Shown: positions 40,501 through 53,100 of the stretch, piece by piece
Numbering within the stretch: the first letter of the stretch is position 1
Layout of the letters: each line of letters begins with the position of its first letter
NCBI GenBank assembly: GCA_037783415.1
Contig: JAZGTN010000003.1
Coordinates: 7,168,501 to 7,232,500 of the forward strand
Source of the DNA: Leptasterias polaris
Lineage: Eukaryota; Echinodermata; Asteroidea; Forcipulatida; Asteriidae
Reading direction: 5' to 3'
DNA length: 64,000 nt
Notes under the pieces: generated by a model
Told to the model about the DNA's origin: nothing
Databases searched by the model: none
What the model saw: only the letters and a program-made list of their open reading frames with translations
Translations under genes and position numbers: made by a program

Positions 40501-43500
40501 GTTGTTTGTCATGGATCTTTTTTGGAGAAATGCATTGTGAAAATAATATTTTCAGTCCAGAATACTCTTTGATTCTATCGGCCTGTTGGATGATTATTCA
40601 CAAGGGTTGTGAATATTTTTAATGAGGGTGACCCATCCAGCACAGCTGATCATGTGGGGCCTTAACATAACATACAAATACATCAGAGGTGATATATACA
40701 AATGACAAGACTCTAAGAGTTACTTCCTGTGGCCTTGTACTGTTGTTGTTGGTTTTTTTTTGTATCCTGTCTCGGCCAATGGGTAACTCAGCTGTGTAAT
40801 TGGCTAGCTCAAATCCATTGTGACTAACCCATGTTAATTGTGTGCACTATTTCCATGTAACTATTACATATGAAGAGTTGTAAAAACAGACGTAATGACT
40901 AGTGACTGACTGAATCATTATTTTGCTCTGAAACAACTTAAAGTATGCAGATGATTGTTGTTTTGACCCCCATCAAGCCAAGATAAAGCTCATTTCAAAA
41001 TGCTATATTTTGTGTTAATTTGCAGAGTGAGGCAGACAGAGTACTTATCTACATCACACTTTACATAACTGAGTGCCTTAAGAAGCTGCAAAAGGTATGT
41101 TTGGTCCTCGTTTAAAGGTATTATACAGGATTGGTAGAGCTGACAAAATAATCACAGACAGTGTTCATGTTTTGTGTAATCAACCACATACATGAAATAA
41201 CAAACCTGTGAAAATTTGAGCTCAATTGGTCATCGAGGTCACGAGAAAATAGTGAAAAGAGACCTTATGTGTTTTCTGTTTTTCAAACATCGAGTTTATT
41301 ATCGCACGCGATAAAAACTATTGTTTTACTCATTTCTCAGAAACGATAGCATTTTAGGCAGAAATATTTTAAGGAACACTTTCTACCATTACTTACTTTA
41401 AATCATGTAAGTTATGTGTGAATCTGTGAACATTTGTGTTTTTCGATCTTACCAATAGTGTACAGGGCCTTTAATTCTCATACTCTGTGGTGACATTTTC
41501 TTGCGAGTTGAACAAACACTTGAAACATTCAACTGGATTGGCTGCAGCGCTCTTCTCATGCACTTAAGCTAGCAATTCGGGCCGATACACACGAATTGCG
41601 TGCTGATATGCGCAAATTATGACCGATACACACAAAATAATATTATTAATAGTTTGTTTTTTTAGTTTTTTTTTTACTTCAGATCAATTCACAAAAATCA
41701 TTGTTATAAAAACATTTAGAATGCTCCAGATTGCGCAGTGGGGTTTTAAAACCAAGATTAACACCTAGTAGAAAACATTCCCGCGGCCCTTTTTTCAATT
41801 CAGCGTGCTATGGCCAAACCCACAGTTTTTGAAAATTCCTGGGGAGAACCCTGGGTTGTGTACACAGAACTAACTAAAAGTGTTTTCTGTGAAGCATCAG
41901 ACGTTTTACAGTGGACTGTTTTGTGTAATTTGTTAATTCAATACAGCACAATATTGATAATTTTAGCATGTTATTTCTTTACCTATATGTATTTTGGTGA
42001 CAATTTTGTAGGGACAGAATTGACAGATGTTATCATAAATATGTTTGCCATTGTCACTATCATTGTCATTTGTAATTTGTTTTAATATATTAATGACAGT
42101 TTAATGGCAGTTGATGTACTGTATTGTTTGATCGTGATCAATGATCACAATGTCCATGTTTGCATTAATTTTTACACAAGAGTTTTCTATCTCCCCCCCC
42201 CCCCCCCCCCTCTCGCTCGCCCCAAACCTTCTCCTCTGCTCTTTGGAGAAACTGTTGAGAATGTGACTATGATATATGATTTTGCTGTACACATAACATT
42301 TTTGAGACAATTTGTTCACTTGCTTTCAATATTTGTTATGCAATGATTTTACTATTTTACCTTTTTTGTATTGTGTCTTTTACTAAATGTAAACATTCTC
42401 AAGATGAGTGTTTTACTTGCCTTGTACTTAAGTTTCACTGGTTCAATGTTGCTTTTTGGTGATTGTGTTATTACAGTTGCTTTTGTTTTTCCCCATGGGT
42501 GCAATTTGCCGTATTTTTGTTACCGTGTGAGAGCGTGGTTAAACCCAGTTTACGTGATGCTAAATATGTAAAACAAAATGGTTTTTCATTGTTGTTACCA
42601 TCATTTGTTATTTATTTGGCCGTTGATCCCAGAAAACATCATACAGGCAGTCAAAATAAGATGTAGCCGTAATTGTGATGCAAGGAAAATTGCTGTTGAA
42701 AGCACCCTCATGTAGTCAAAAATACGGCCAATTGATTAATTATTTTGTAACTTCATGGCAAGCACCAAAACAAAATTCTTGAGTTAGGCCTACTGTTCAA
42801 CTATTGTTTATTGTTTGTATACTGTATGATTTCTTTAAAATGATGGAATTTAAATATCTGGAACCCTATCTCGCTGAAGCTCTGAGCCTTACATTTATAG
42901 GAACCTTCACCACTATTCTTTGTAAATCATTATTGGCCCTGAAAAGGGTACCATACTTGACACCATGTCAACCATTGTTGATTTGGCTGTTATTTACTAA
43001 TATCAGCAGATTCAAACAAGACTAAGAAAGGGAACTTTGAGAGTAGCTTAGAGTTAAATATTGAAAGAAAAATACAAGCAAATTTGTTCGCTATTTTCAA
43101 TTATCTATGTTATATTTTATATATCTTTCAAAAACCGATAATAAACTAAGGTGACTGAAGTTGCTTTTGTTTTCATCAGTTAGATTGAAATGTAATCCTT
43201 GATTTGATTTGCTTTTCAGTGTGCATCCAAGGTTAATGCTAAGAAGGACCTGCACAGCCTTGCCATAAGTAACTTTGACATTCCTGGTGATCCAAGGTTC
43301 CCGTTGAACGCAATGTACCAGAAGCCATCTAACAAGAATGAAGCAGGTTAGAAAGTGAAACAGAACTCATGATGGGGCTCATTTTTAAAGGGAGGTTATA
43401 CCTTTGGTAATTGCTCCAAAAGTAAATGATCATAAAAACTTACCTGGTAAAGAGCACTAGGGAGCTGATGACGGGAAAAGCATTTTTTGAAGCAATGTAG

Positions 43501-44561
43501 TGTTAGAGAAAGGGGTAATTTTCACCCCAAAAATGAATCTGTGAAAGACTTCAGGCTTCTGAAAGCACACGATTTTATGCAACAATCATGTTTTTTTCTT
43601 TCATTATTTTCTTGGAACATTCATGACCAATTGATCCAAATTTGTTCAGGTTTGTTTATTTTATGCATGTGTTATGATACACTAAGTGAGAATACTTGTC
43701 TGTAATATTTACTACAAGTATAACTTCCCTTTAAAGGGTATTGCAATATTTGGCGTGCCGTGGTAGAGGGTTCGAGCACACCAGACTTGAGGTCTGATGT
43801 TTTGATCAGTGGAGTTTGAGTTTGGGTCCCGGCCTTGACACTTGTGTCCTTAAGCAAGGTTATTAACCATTATTGCTTCTTCCTTCGGATGGGACAAAAG
43901 GCTGTTGGTCCCATGTGTTGTGTAATGCAACACCCTTAAGAGAACGGTTAAGAGAAGGGGTTTGCCCAGGTGTTTCTGGCGGTGGCTGCTAAATATGCCA
44001 CAGCACCTTGTAAAACCATCAGATAATTTGGTCTCATAATTTCAAAAAAAACCCAAACTGTCTTAAAATTTTCTTGTTTGTTCAATCGCCTTGAGTACAT
44101 CGAAGTTGCAAGAAAATAAAGAAAGAAAAAACACCCTTGTTGCACAATTTTGTGTGCTTTCAGATGCTAATAAAAGGCTTCATGCATGAAGTCTTTTATT
44201 ATTTTAGTGAGAAGTTACCTCTTTCTCAAAAACTACGTTACTTCAGAGGGAGTGGTTTCTCACAATGTTTTATACTATCAACAGCTCTCCGTTGCTGGTT
44301 ACCAAGTAAGTTTTTATGCTAATATATATTTTGAGTAATTACCAAACGTGTTCAGTGCTTTAATTGAATTTTTTTCTCATTCCGATTATCTGTAATCCAA
44401 CAGATCAAGTTCGACTGTACCTGACCCAGATTAGGCAAGAGACTGGACAGCGTCTTGTAGAAAAAGTTTTTGATCCGGCAACAGACAAACCAAGCAAGTG
44501 GTGGATGTGCTTTACTAAGAGAAAGTTCATGGAGAAGAGTCTTTCTGCACCTGGCCAATAA
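37540..44561 (+). CDS. arpc3: ARPC3, Arp2/3 complex subunit 3 (p21-Arc), complete
   Basis: Subunit of the Arp2/3 complex, which nucleates branched actin filaments in the cytoplasm. Coding exons: 37540-37545, 38966-39056, 39815-39894, 41026-41094, 43220-43346, 44404-44561. The sum is 531 nt, 176 aa, close to the 178 aa of vertebrates. All introns are GT-AG and all joints are in frame. Exon 1 encodes only Met-Pro. Recognisable blocks: MPAYHSSLQ (1-9), [12 protein letters not shown] (21-32), [21 protein letters not shown] (38-58), [17 protein letters not shown] (66-82), [12 protein letters not shown] (101-112), [15 protein letters not shown] (153-167). It is transcribed divergently from GPN3. 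Introns hold TTAA MITEs and SINE fragments; a K2 MITE ends about 45 bp before exon 6. Confidence 0.97.
37879..38585. mobile_element. TA-flanked MITE in ARPC3 intron 1
   Basis: TA flanks both ends (37877-37878, 38586-38587). Ends are CAGTCGTTTGACCAGTTCCG and its exact complement. The CCAGTTCCGGATCA word repeats within the left end and once inside. CAGT ends plus TA suggest Tc1/mariner, by inference. Confidence 0.8.
40358..40430 (-). repeat. tRNA-derived SINE fragment in ARPC3 intron 3
   Basis: Minus strand: TTGGTGTTGTAGTGGTAAGA (A-box), CTCTAGAATGGCAAGGGTCG and GATTTGAATCC (B-box-like), about 73 nt. It lacks a paired acceptor stem. Confidence 0.6.
41116..41470 (+). mobile_element. TTAA MITE, family K1, full length
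   Basis: TTAA at 41112-41115 and 41471-41474. It starts 22 bp after ARPC3 exon 4, close to the splice donor. Confidence 0.85.
42193..42210. repeat. C18 tract
   Basis: Uninterrupted run in ARPC3 intron 4. Confidence 0.9.
43389..43730 (+). mobile_element. TTAA MITE, family K4, full length
   Basis: TTAA at 43385-43388 and 43731-43734. Ends are AGGGAGGTTATACCTTTGGT and AGGGAAGTTATACTTG on the complement. It begins 42 bp after ARPC3 exon 5 and keeps the CTTTCATTATTTTCTTG and TGACCAATTGA words of family K2. Confidence 0.8.
43744..44030 (+). repeat. SINE-like repeat
   Basis: A degenerate tRNA-like start (TGCCGTGGTAGAGGGTTCGA) is followed by TTGACACTTGTGTCCTTAAG and CATTATTGCTTCTTCC, the body of the SINE family at 21972. 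Confidence 0.55.
44090..44359 (-). mobile_element. TTAA MITE, family K2, truncated
   Basis: Inverse of most of 5536-5902. The right TTAA is present at 44360-44363, just before ARPC3 exon 6; the left end is missing. Confidence 0.7.
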
Positions 44562-46123
44562 AGAGGGTCATGTAAAGGTCGAAGGTCAAAGAATGAATGT
44601 TTGTCTATCTTAATATATTAATTTCCTCCAGCCTATTACCAGGCGTGCAACTTTTCTTCAGCTGATCAACTGATTTCCTAAATGTTGGTACTCGGCTGTA
44701 TCATAGGGTTTGCTGGCCAGCGGGACCAGTTAACTTTTCACTAGGTTTTTCACTACCAGTAGTCCATATTTCAAATGAAACGAATGCTTTTTAACACTGA
44801 ACTAGCCAGTCGGACTACTTGTAGTGAATTTCGACTGATCCTATTTTATTTTAACTGGCATTTGGCCAGTGGAGCACTGTTGAGGGAGAACGCTGTGTCA
44901 TTAAAAAATTTGGAAAACACAGTTCAAAGAACTTGCCGTACCTGGCACTTTTTTTTCTGTTGCCAAACTGCAGTTGCATGCCTGTACTACCCAGCAGGTG
45001 TTTTTGGTTATTGTCATCCAAGAGTTCCCTGATTAGGCTACCATTGATAAGTCCACATTGATGGTCCCGGCTGTGGCTATAGCTACGGCTAGATTGCAGT
45101 CCTAGCCACAGCCAATGTCATTTGATTCGGATGTCTCGATGTTCTCAATTAGAGGAATAGGTTTTCATTGGAGATTTTGATACGTTAGGCGTTAGGCGGC
45201 AGCTGACATACAAGGTTATTTTCCATTGCTGGCGTATTTTTGAGCATTTTCCTCAAAACTCTTATTTTTATCCAAGTAGTTTAGGTCAGAAAAAGAAACA
45301 ATTCTGTCCAAGCATTTGTACGCTGTATTAATAAAGATGAGACCCCAATTGCATGGCACAGCTTACGACATCCAGTAAAGCGCCTATTTCTGTGGAATGT
45401 AGATATTGGCAATAAGCATTGCCATGAAAAAGGGCATATGAAATATCAAACTAGATGAGACTTTTTTCTAGGGCCTATATATTTTAAACAAATGTATAAC
45501 CATGTTTCTACTTGGGCCAGGAGGGAGGGCGTGGGGGTGGGAGCTGGTATTAAACCTTTTTGAGAACATAAAAAAGACCATGAGTTATCTCACAATTCAA
45601 AAACACAGCAGTGAATGGTTTCAAACGGACCATCAATTTATTCGCAAAAGGTACCACAAGTAGGAGGGTTAAGAATTTAAATTATGTAACTTAAACTTAG
45701 TATTGACTTGGTTATACGACATAACTTCTAATCTTCTATTGTACAAGAATAGTCAGTAACATTTCAACAATTTTAATACAAAATTAATAAATCTTTATTT
45801 GAAATCACTACTGAATTGTGGATTTGTTTACATTCCTTGCCTTCTTTTGGCTCTATGCTATAAATCTGGTGAGCAGGAAAAATTGCTTCATACAAAGTAG
45901 TCAGGAACCAGTTACAAGCAATGTACATTACATGGCATTGTGGTTGGTAACCAGCCTATGCTGAGTATGATTTTAGTACCATGATACTGGATCTCTTCAT
46001 CCGTTCAATTTACTTTTAAACATTTAAATTAAAGAAAGGCATTCCTGATAAATGCTTTTATTTATAAACCACTAACGCAAATATTGAATTATATTATGAA
46101 CTATATCACTCTTTATCCTGTAG
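44562..46123. other. ARPC3 3' UTR and gene-free DNA
   Basis: Probable 3' UTR at first; AATAAA occurs near 45331. No exon or bounded repeat is seen after it. Confidence 0.4.
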
Positions 46124-46353
46124 TATAGATAGTTCCCAGTAGACGCCATCTTTACGGGCAAATCGCATTTTGGCTTGCAGGCGCGTCAAGCGCTCAAATT
46201 ATTAACGCAGCCGCGTCGTTCACTAACCAATCATGCAATGAGTTTTGTGAAATGTGCGCGTGCTGCACGCCGTTCTCACGCGTAACGCATAACTGTGTGT
46301 TCCAAATTGCCCGTAAAGATGGCCGATTTACGTCATATTGAAACCTATCTATA
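46124..46353. mobile_element. MITE with TATAGATAG ends
   Basis: TATAGATAG and its complement bound the unit, with GCCATCTTTACGGGCAA facing inward from both sides. GC-rich centre, no ORF. Confidence 0.65.
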
Positions 46354-48162
46354 ACACTACTTCTGTATCTAGACGGAAACAAATAGTTTGCATATAACTC
46401 TGAGTAGTAAATTTAGATCTTGGTTTACGTAAACTATTTACACCGGCTCTTCTTTAAAGATAAACCACACCGTAATGTGTGTGTACACTTTTCCAGATTC
46501 AAACGATATGCAATGATCTGGGACTTTTCGGACGGATAAAATATTTTCAGGATTTTTTGTGACGTAATGATCTTTTCTCTTCAGTCGGATTAAATGATAC
46601 TAAAATGGTAAGGCTCAGTAAAAATATTTTCACAAAAGGTTCACAATTGGTATCAATAAATTTTGTGTATCATACCCGAAATATGTTTTGGAGAAGCTGT
46701 TGTCATCTTGGATGATTTTGATTCATCAATCAAAGAGTTCCAAGAAAACGAACCTGAACTCGAATTGAATTGAAACTGGAATCCCAGTTTTCGTTGTTCT
46801 TCTATATCTTGTCAATAGCGTTGTATTGCATATCGCTTGGTTCAAAATGCTAGGTCTGATTTTTGGCCAATTAGATGTGCTGTAGTTTCGATAAAGTTAT
46901 AAGTTTTCGCATAAGGTATTGCACACACACAAAATCCGCCATTGTTAAGTGCAAGTCAATTAAAAGCTAAAAACACATTATTGTTGGGATCTCAACAATA
47001 ATTCACGTCTCACGGCCTCGTACAATCAATTTAGCATTTTCCATGACATTAAGTTGTTCGTTATTCGTTTTAAAACGGCATCATCGATCAATATTTGTTC
47101 AGAGAAAAATTTATTTAAAAAATAAACATCGGCGAAAATCGGGATTTGCAACTTTAATGTGCAAATCTAATTACAAACAAAATTAATTAATGCACATGCT
47201 AACGTAAAATTTTAAAGATTGACACGATACTTATTTGGTATTAAGTTAAATTCATACCTTTTTCCGCACAGTATGTACAAATTAGAACTGTATTATGAAA
47301 AGATTATTCAGGGCATTATTGTGTCAACAATGTATCGTTTCATATGCAGTCCAAATAAATGCAAGTTGGATAACATTATATCTGTCTTGTATCTTTTTCA
47401 CATTCCATTTTATTTGCTACATTAATCCCGTAAGCAAGGCGTAAATTTTTTTCAAATCTAACCTAAGGGGTTGGTGTGAAATGAACATTTAGCCCATTAC
47501 AAGTTAGTCTCCATGGTTTTGAAATCTGAGACATTATGCGCCCTCACCGTTCATGAATATGATTAAGCAATCATTGATGGCTCTTTGAATGGTTATCGGC
47601 TTGAACCAAGACTATTCACCCCTGCACCAACACCACACGCGGCTTCTGTTGCCATGCTCACCATTTGTTATTCAAAAATTGCCTTTACAGGATAGACATT
47701 GTGGGATGATTTGTTAAGTAGGAACACTGTACTTGCGGTTGTTGTTGTTTTGTTTTTTTACATTGTGGGATTAACCCCACAATGTTGCTCTATACTAAGG
47801 TCCGTAATATTGCACGACTACGACCTTGCCGGTTTTAAACGAGCGTTCATGGCCTCGTCAAAACTGGCCTCAAGGAATTCATAAGCTAAAACCATATACA
47901 TAGAGTGACATACTTTTGTTAACAAAGAGCTGACACCATTAAATCGTGTGTAGGTGGTTGGAGTTTACAAACATTCATTGTATGAGTGGCTCGAGTATGG
48001 GTGGCTGTGCGTGAGTTAGCAATACAGAAGTTTTCATGCCATACAATTTTTGTAATAATACAACCGGGAGCCTGCATCATGCCTTTAGTAGACTATTTTG
48101 AATTGTTTAAGTTTATCAAAAAAGGAAATAACCCACTAAAGTCAGAATGATTATAATCTGAC
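46354..48162. other. Gene-free stretch
   Basis: AT-rich, no coding exon. A hairpin of ACATTGTGGGATTAACCCCACAATGT type lies at 47760-47785. Confidence 0.4.
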
Positions 48163-48625
48163 ATGTTAGCCATTTGCGAGTTATAATTATTTGAATACTA
48201 TCTTGTACAATGACTTGCTTATTCACAAAATACTGCTTAAAGGTATTATACAGGATTGGCAGAGCTGAAAAATAATCACAGACAGTGTTCATGTTTTGTG
48301 TAATCAACCACATACATGAAATAACAAACCTGTGAAAATTTGAGCTCAATTGGTCATCGAGGTCATGAGAAAATATTGAAAAGAGACCTTAGGGCCTATG
48401 TGTTTTCTGTTTTTCAAACATCGAGTTTATTATCGCGCGCGATAAAAACTATTGTTTTACTCATTTCTCAGAAACGATAGCATTTTAGGCAGAAATATTT
48501 TAAGGAACCCTTTCTACCATTACTTACTTTAAATCATGTAAGTTATGTGTAAATCGGTGAACATTTGTGTTTTTCGATCTTACCAATAGTGTACAGGGCC
48601 TTTAAATTTGAATTCCTCGGATTTT
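48163..48625 (+). repeat. Arm of the 21363 foldback family, split by a MITE
   Basis: TTAGCCATTTGCGAGTTA through ACTGCTTAA (to 48240) and TTAAATTTGAATTCCTCGG (from 48602) together match the arm at 21363-21450. A K1 MITE separates them. Confidence 0.8.
48241..48601 (+). mobile_element. TTAA MITE, family K1, inserted in a foldback arm
   Basis: TTAA at 48237-48240 and 48602-48605. The uninterrupted site is at about 21428-21442 (CCGCTTAAATTTGAATTCC), which fixes the element's limits and shows that TTAA is duplicated. Confidence 0.92.
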
Positions 48626-48780
48626 AGACACAGTACTATTGTTTGCACAACTTGATTGGGCTTTTTCAAGTGTAACAAGTAATCTTCAAATGCAACTTTG
48701 AAGTAAAACCTATGAATCCCCACCCGATACTAACAAAAAGCTTTTTGAGAGTATCGGGTGGAATTCCCTATCACCAGCAT

Positions 48781-48818
48781 TCCTGACGATGACTAGAGCA
48801 GGCTCGTCGAAATGTTGA
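48781..48818 (+). other. Degenerate hammerhead-like motif
   Basis: CTGACGA and CGAAA stand about 19 nt apart (CCTGACGATGACTAGAGCAG, then GCTCGTCGAAATGTTGAG). A similar motif occurs at 60180-60216. Penelope-like retroelements carry hammerhead ribozymes. The stem II pairing is weak here. Confidence 0.25.
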
Positions 48819-49479
48819 GACCAATAAGAACTCACTCCCTCTATCCACTATAATTATATTTACAAAAGTAGTATAGTCCCGAACAGGACAGTTCTTTTCA
48901 GAGCTAAGTAGTTTCCCAAATTCCAAACTCTACTCCGCGGCATGGCAGTAGATTAAATAGCAAGACAAGTTCTCAAAGAACAAATCTATACACAGCAAAT
49001 ACACATGGTGTTACTGCAAACTTCCATACATTGCCTCACCAGGCGGTGCACCATGCAATGTCTGAAATCTCATTAACTTTGAAGTAATTCACCTTAAACT
49101 TTGGTACAACGCGTGATTTTTTTTATATATTTTTTTTCACTTGGGAACAGTTTGTGATCATCCCTGCCGAGTAAGGTTTGGGGTGTGAATAATGTTTGTA
49201 CTTTTCTTGTTCAAAATTGCCTTTTGCCTGTGCGGAAATAGTATTGCCTTGAGTAGTTTGACTCTCGTAACGGCTTTAGGCGTTAAATACATTACTATCA
49301 ATCTCAGTAGCCTACTATTGAACTACATTATAATCTAGGTTTCAGGGACCAGACTAAGATCAATCTGACTCTAAAGTGTGTTTTACTCGCATTGGGTCAC
49401 CTCGAGAACCTTCGAATGACTCACTGTAGAAAATCAACTTTATAAATACATACCGGTATTAATATGTGACACTTGACGA

Positions 49480-49785
49480 AAACTAACCTATGAAATTTTT
49501 ACTTCAAAAGGTGGTCACATTTTTAAGATATCTCCGAAAAACCGGAGCGAATAATATGTCCACGCAGGAAGAATAATCCCTGTATAGGAGTACACAATCT
49601 GACAGAAACGCTTCTCAGATTCAAATTTTGGAGCATAAAACCTGATATCTTTTCCCATAACCACATTACTTCGAAATTAAGTGAAATGATTCTCAAAATA
49701 CTTATACAATTGAAAGCTGCTTTGCTTGTAATTAGGTAAGTTTTGATTGCCATTAATTTTAAGAGTGATTACCAAACGTATACCT
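49480..49785 (+). mobile_element. TTAA MITE, family K3, degenerate
   Basis: Shares AAAACCGGAGCGAATA, CCACGCAGGAAGAAT, ACGCTTCTCAGATTCAAATTT and ATTACCAAACGTATAC with 5907-6291. Neither TTAA is clear. Confidence 0.65.
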
Positions 49786-49884
49786 TTCCTATTGCTATAA
49801 TTCTACCATGCAAAAAGACTGATAGAAAGTTAAAACAAACACAAAGTCCCTTTATAATTTTTTTTTATAAAAATGTTTACACTC

Positions 49885-50065
49885 CCGAGTCAGAATTGAC
49901 CCGGATCCCAGTTCCCGTGGGGCCTGACCCTTTTATGGGTCAGGCTGACCCGGAAATTGGTTTCAATCAAAATATTTTAGATTAGATTCTGCGTAGTTTA
50001 GACACATTTCCGGGTCACACCGACCCAGAGATTGGTCAGGATCCACGGACCCGGATCCGGTTGAG
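49885..50065. repeat. GACCCGG-rich repeat, 3' flank of the first PTCHD3-like gene
   Basis: About eight GACCCGG/CCGGGTC words in 180 bp in both orientations, with CGGGTCACACCGACCC. A related block lies at 59935-60170, at the same place behind the second PTCHD3-like gene. Confidence 0.7.
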
Positions 50066-50144
50066 TAACATAGGACGGTCTTTATAAAAGCTATGATTTA
50101 TAGGTTCCATTCATAGCATCTGTAGACTTAAGTTACAAAATAGG

Positions 50145-53100
50145 CTAAGGATACGGCCACGTTTGTCTAGTGGCAGACCTCCCCCCAATCGGCGAACTAA
50201 CTCTCCCGTTGAAAGGAACAGCAATGAAAGTTGGGTTTATTATAGGGACTATTTCTGCAGGTCCTCTGAAAACGGCACGGGGTAAGAGGTTGTTGCCAAC
50301 GAACTGGCCAGTATTCTGCTTCTTAACAGGGATGCAGAGCAAAAGGAAAACGGGAAGAAAGACGAGACCGTGAAGTGTTCCCAAAGAGATCACGAGAAAC
50401 ATCGTCTTGAAGAATGTTCGGAAGATATAAGTGTCTGAGAATGCGAGTATTAAGATGCCGAGAATGGTAGAGAGGGATCCCTGCAAGATGGGCATACCGA
50501 TGGAGTAGAGGGCGTGGGTCGCATTTTTACGACGTGAACCCCTGTTTCCTGAAATGTAGGCGTAGCTGATATGTGCAGAAAAATCCACACTGAAACCTAT
50601 GCAGATGATTATGTTGGTCATGGATATATTATCGAGGTTGACTTCCCACAGGGCCATGAACCCGACCAACCCTGTGACGATGGATGTTAGGGAGAGAGTG
50701 ACGAGGATAGAACAGATGGGGTTGGGGATCATCAACAGAGATACGATCAACATGGCACCGACGGCGATACCGAGATTTTGCACTGTATTAGGAAAGATTG
50801 CAATGAACTGGTCAAAGTAGATAAAAGTTGGATGGTAAACAATGGCCGGGATCTCGGCATCCTCAGCTATTTCCCTTAGTGCTAGCATCATAGAGCTCTC
50901 TTTGCTTGTGGAATCTAAGTCTTTTGTGGTAACAAAGAATCTTGAAGATTTAATACTTGAGTTATCTTTGTTGAAGACAATATCCATGGAGTAATGTTGG
51001 AAGGCTGGAAGTTTCAGGAAATCATCTCGGAGAGTGTCGATGAATAGGGTTTCGGTTGGTTTATGTAACCCTTTCAATCCCAGAAATGAAACGTAGTCAC
51101 GAAGCCAGGATGAAGAGAGATTTCGTTTCTTATCGTAGACATACTCAGACTCCTCCATCTTTACTAGAGTCTGCTCCATGATATCTTGAATATCTTGATG
51201 CCAGGTATCTCTGCGCTCCGTAAATACTAACGCGATTTGAGGGCCGTACGATGAGAAATAGGCACGTGCATCGTCAAGGTAATTAGCCCCATACGAGTTA
51301 TCACGTGCTAAATTCCTGAGGCTAAGACCAGTTTCCACCTGTGTACATCCAAAGATAGCTATGGCTAAGTAACCAGCATACAGGACTACAATGATTGGTA
51401 CCATCCACCAGCTTGTGATGACAGGCCCGTAATACTTCCTGAAGAATATCATCACGGCATGCTCATTGGTAGTTCTAGTCTGAGATGATTGCTCGCGAGT
51501 ACCACCCGCGCGAGGGATGACGAAGATTGAATTTGATTTCTTCTGAGAGTTGACCTCATAGAAAAATATGCAGTGTCTGTTAGCTGCCTCCCGTCGACCG
51601 GTCAGCACCATACATGCTCCAAAGAATGTTATCTGAAACAGGTAGTCGAAGATAACAGCAGTGCCCAAATACAAACAAAATATTCTCACAGACTTGAAAA
51701 CTGTGATGGTTCCAATACCAAAGGCCAAGGCATCAGTCACAGAAGTGATGGTAATAGACATAGCGGCCTCGGAGAAGGCTTCGCGCATGCGTTGTTCCAC
51801 AGTTAGCTTGGTATCCGTCTTGCGCCAAGCAGCAAGCATAATGAACGTATCATCAACTCCAATGCCTGAAGGAAGAAAAAAAAAAACCTAGATAGTCAAA
51901 AACGATTTTATTTGAAACAATAACTTTTGGAATAATATCAACTAAGGGCGCTGTGTATATTGATGACTTCATCACTTATTAATTGTTTGAAAACGTCACG
52001 GGTTACTAGTCATTCCATACACCTACACTGTGTTTCAATTTCCTTTCATATTAGCTACAAAGCTGAAACTGAGGTTTATGATTATTTATTCATTTAAATT
52101 TCCGGCTTTGACCAAAAGACAAGGTTTAATTGGGGTCATGTCAGTTTCACTTCTTTTTAGATTTCGTTGACCTCTCCGAAAATGTATAAGTAGTCAAAAT
52201 CGTTTGTATGGTTGAGGATTAGCCGTCGTCAAGTTTAGGTTCAGGTATGTTGAGGTTCGAAATCAGTTTGGTTTAAGTGTTATTTCGTGGAGAAGAAATT
52301 GAGGGAAGAAGAAGAAGAAGAACAAGTCTAGAAAAGCCATACCTCAAAATACATAAAAACAAAAAATAAGAATTGGCATATTTTTCTCCGGAAATCTCGA
52401 CTCGAAAATAACTCAAAACGTAAAGACACACAGGTGTATCTTCAAGCCTTTGATGATATATTGGTTTCATTTGTATGGGTCGCATGGTTGGCTTGTGCGT
52501 AAAGCACCTGCTTCTCACCAATGTGGCCCTTGTTCGATACAGGGCCACGGACGTGTAGGTTCTACAAACTACACAGGATATTGAATTGAACAATGAACCA
52601 TGCCAGATTGCATTTGATGACTACGTGAACTGACCTCTTGTGTTAGTTAACAAACAAAACAAAAACAACGACAAGAGCATGGACGTCATGGATAGCCCTT
52701 GACCTGAACAACACCTCTGAATAGCGTGTTTGCCAAGAGAAGGCCAACTAGTTCAAGAGCTTTGTGGGCAAACATCTCGAGATATGTTCTGACATTGTTT
52801 GATTACATGTAGCTATACAACCCGTTATAGGCCTATATAATACAGTAGAACGCCGCTAAGAATGAAAAATGACTGGTTCAGTTAATAAAAATGGTGGCTT
52901 CTTACAGAGCGCCCAGACGGTCCGTCAGTCATGACGCTCATGGCTCTGTACAAACAAATAAAAAAACGAATACAAAAGAAAGTGCAAACATTAACATATT
53001 GATTAACTTAGGCTGACTTTAAGTTCAACATACAGGGTAAGGAGCGACTTTCAGTTCAATGAAACATAATTACAAAGTGAACAGATATGTTTTGAGTAAT

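Noticed and set aside
41810..42085. 91-codon plus-strand ORF with three hydrophobic stretches in ARPC3 intron 4
   Set aside because: AT-rich sequence readily gives hydrophobic codons (Phe, Leu, Ile). No homology recognised and no support from neighbours.
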